A DNA stretch of 5,031 nt from Pseudomonadota bacterium (GTDB taxonomy: Bacteria; Pseudomonadota; Gammaproteobacteria; Burkholderiales; Burkholderiaceae_C), in the NCBI GenBank assembly GCA_030918015.1, contig JAUPTP010000234.1, forward strand, positions 1 to 5,031, in the 5' to 3' direction. The position numbers and the translations under genes are program-made. Numbering within the stretch: the first letter of the stretch is position 1; each line of letters starts with the position of its first letter. The notes beneath the pieces were generated by a model, which made no database searches, was not told where the DNA came from, and worked only from the letters and a program-made list of their open reading frames with translations. Shown here one piece after another: positions 4,314 to 5,031 of the stretch.

Positions 4314-5031
4314 ATGAAAATCGCACTCATCACTGACATTCACGCCAACCGCGAGGCCTTCGAGGCCTGTCTGGAGCAGGCCCATCTGCACGGGGCCGAC
4401 CGCATCGCGCTGCTGGGCGACTTCGTGGGCTATGGCGCCGATCCGGCCTGGGTGGTGGAGCGCGTGCGCGATCTGGTCACGCAAGGGGCGATCGTCGTGC
4501 GCGGCAACCACGACGATGCGGTGGCCTCCGAGCCCAACCCCAACCTGGTCGAGGATGCCCGCCGGGCGATCGAGTGGACGCGCTCGCAGCTCTCGCCCGC
4601 GCAGCTCGAGTTCCTGGCCAGCCTGCCGATGCGCCGCGAGGAGTTCGGCTGCCTGTTCGTGCACGCCAACGGCTGGGCGCCCTCCGGCTGGGAATACATC
4701 CTGAGCCGGGCCGAGGCGGTGCGCAGCATGATGGCCACCGACTGCCGCCACACCTTCTGCGGCCATGTCCACCAGCCGGCGCTCTACCACCTCTCCAGCA
4801 CCGGCAAGATCGCCAACTTCTCGCCGGTGCCCGGCGTGGCGGTGCCGGTGCCGACCCACCGCCAGTGGCTGGCCATCCCCGGCTCGGCCGGCCAGCCGCG
4901 CGACGGCAACCCGGCCGCGGCCTGGGCCCTGTTCGACCTGACGCGCCAGACGCTGGCCTTCCACCGCGTGCCCTACGACCACGACGCGACCGCCGCCAAG
5001 ATCATCGCCGCGGGCCTGCCGCGCGCGCTGG
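4314..5031 (+). CDS. Metallophosphoesterase, calcineurin-like (partial at the 3' end)
   Basis: 239 codons are visible and no stop is reached. Proteins of this subfamily are usually about 240-250 residues, so only a short C-terminus should be missing. All the two-metal phosphoesterase motifs are present: DIH (Asp8, His10), GD (35-36), GNHD (64-67), the histidine in VHAN (His117) and GHVH (150-153). This is the small YfcE/MJ0936-like group annotated as metallophosphatase or Ser/Thr protein phosphatase-like; substrates range from phosphodiesters to nucleotides and cannot be predicted. No signal peptide or membrane segment is seen, so it is cytoplasmic. The start ATG at 4314 follows a G-run (4299-4304) 9 bases upstream that can serve as a weak Shine-Dalgarno, and the motif at residue 8 fits the usual N-terminus. 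It is divergent from the halogenase and has no clear link to pigment synthesis. Confidence 0.88.
   Translation, partial: MKIALITDIHANREAFEACLEQAHLHGADRIALLGDFVGYGADPAWVVERVRDLVTQGAIVVRGNHDDAVASEPNPNLVEDARRAIEWTRSQLSPAQLEFLASLPMRREEFGCLFVHANGWAPSGWEYILSRAEAVRSMMATDCRHTFCGHVHQPALYHLSSTGKIANFSPVPGVAVPVPTHRQWLAIPGSAGQPRDGNPAAAWALFDLTRQTLAFHRVPYDHDATAAKIIAAGLPRAL

Noticed and set aside
2839..4326. The chorismatase frame stays open upstream to 4326, as if a halogenase-region/chorismatase fusion of about 819 residues existed
   Set aside because: The upstream half is an Arg/Pro/Ala-rich out-of-frame reading of the halogenase. Family homology begins after the GTG at 2838, which overlaps the halogenase stop.
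4254..4982. A 242-codon minus-strand frame opposite the metallophosphoesterase
   Set aside because: No recognisable motif, and it lies antisense to a protein with every metallophosphoesterase metal-binding motif intact.
1..5031. Search for tRNA, rRNA, CRISPR arrays, insertion-sequence ends, attachment sites and intrinsic terminators
   Set aside because: No spaced direct repeats, transposase fragments, tRNA-like cloverleaf or GC stem followed by a T-run was found on either strand.

Overview
The window is very GC-rich DNA with dense, back-to-back genes on one strand. GC-rich codon use, alternative GTG starts and the gene content suggest a betaproteobacterium of the order Burkholderiales (Leptothrix/Rubrivivax-like). 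This is an inference from composition and gene families; no taxonomic marker gene is present.

Layout, following the minus-strand operon from right to left: (1) a flavin-dependent halogenase (2835-4175); (2) a chorismatase of the XanB2/Hyg5/FkbO family (1867-2838), joined to the halogenase by a GTGA stop/start overlap; (3) a PlsC-type acyltransferase with an N-terminal membrane segment (1056-1826); (4) a family 2 glycosyltransferase (244-1059), joined to the acyltransferase by an ATGA overlap; (5) after a 147-base gap, the first 32 codons of a protein with a twin-arginine-like signal peptide (1-96), cut by the window edge. On the plus strand, divergent from the halogenase, lies a metallophosphoesterase (4314 to the window end, C-terminus cut off). 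The 138-base divergent intergenic region holds a candidate promoter for each direction. No stretch longer than 300 bases lacks a gene.

How the genes work together: chorismatase, halogenase, PlsC-type acyltransferase and GT2 glycosyltransferase together are the accessory and tailoring part of a xanthomonadin-type aryl polyene pigment cluster. The chorismatase would make hydroxybenzoate (probably 3-hydroxybenzoate) from chorismate as the aryl starter. The halogenase would brominate or chlorinate the aryl polyene or its starter. The acyltransferase and glycosyltransferase would attach the polyene acyl chain to a lipid or sugar carrier in the membrane. The core chain-building genes (ketosynthases, acyl carrier proteins, ketoreductase, dehydratase, acyl-ACP ligase, exporter) are not in the window. 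If present, they should lie beyond position 1 or elsewhere in the genome. The metallophosphoesterase looks like a neighbouring housekeeping gene that marks the cluster boundary.
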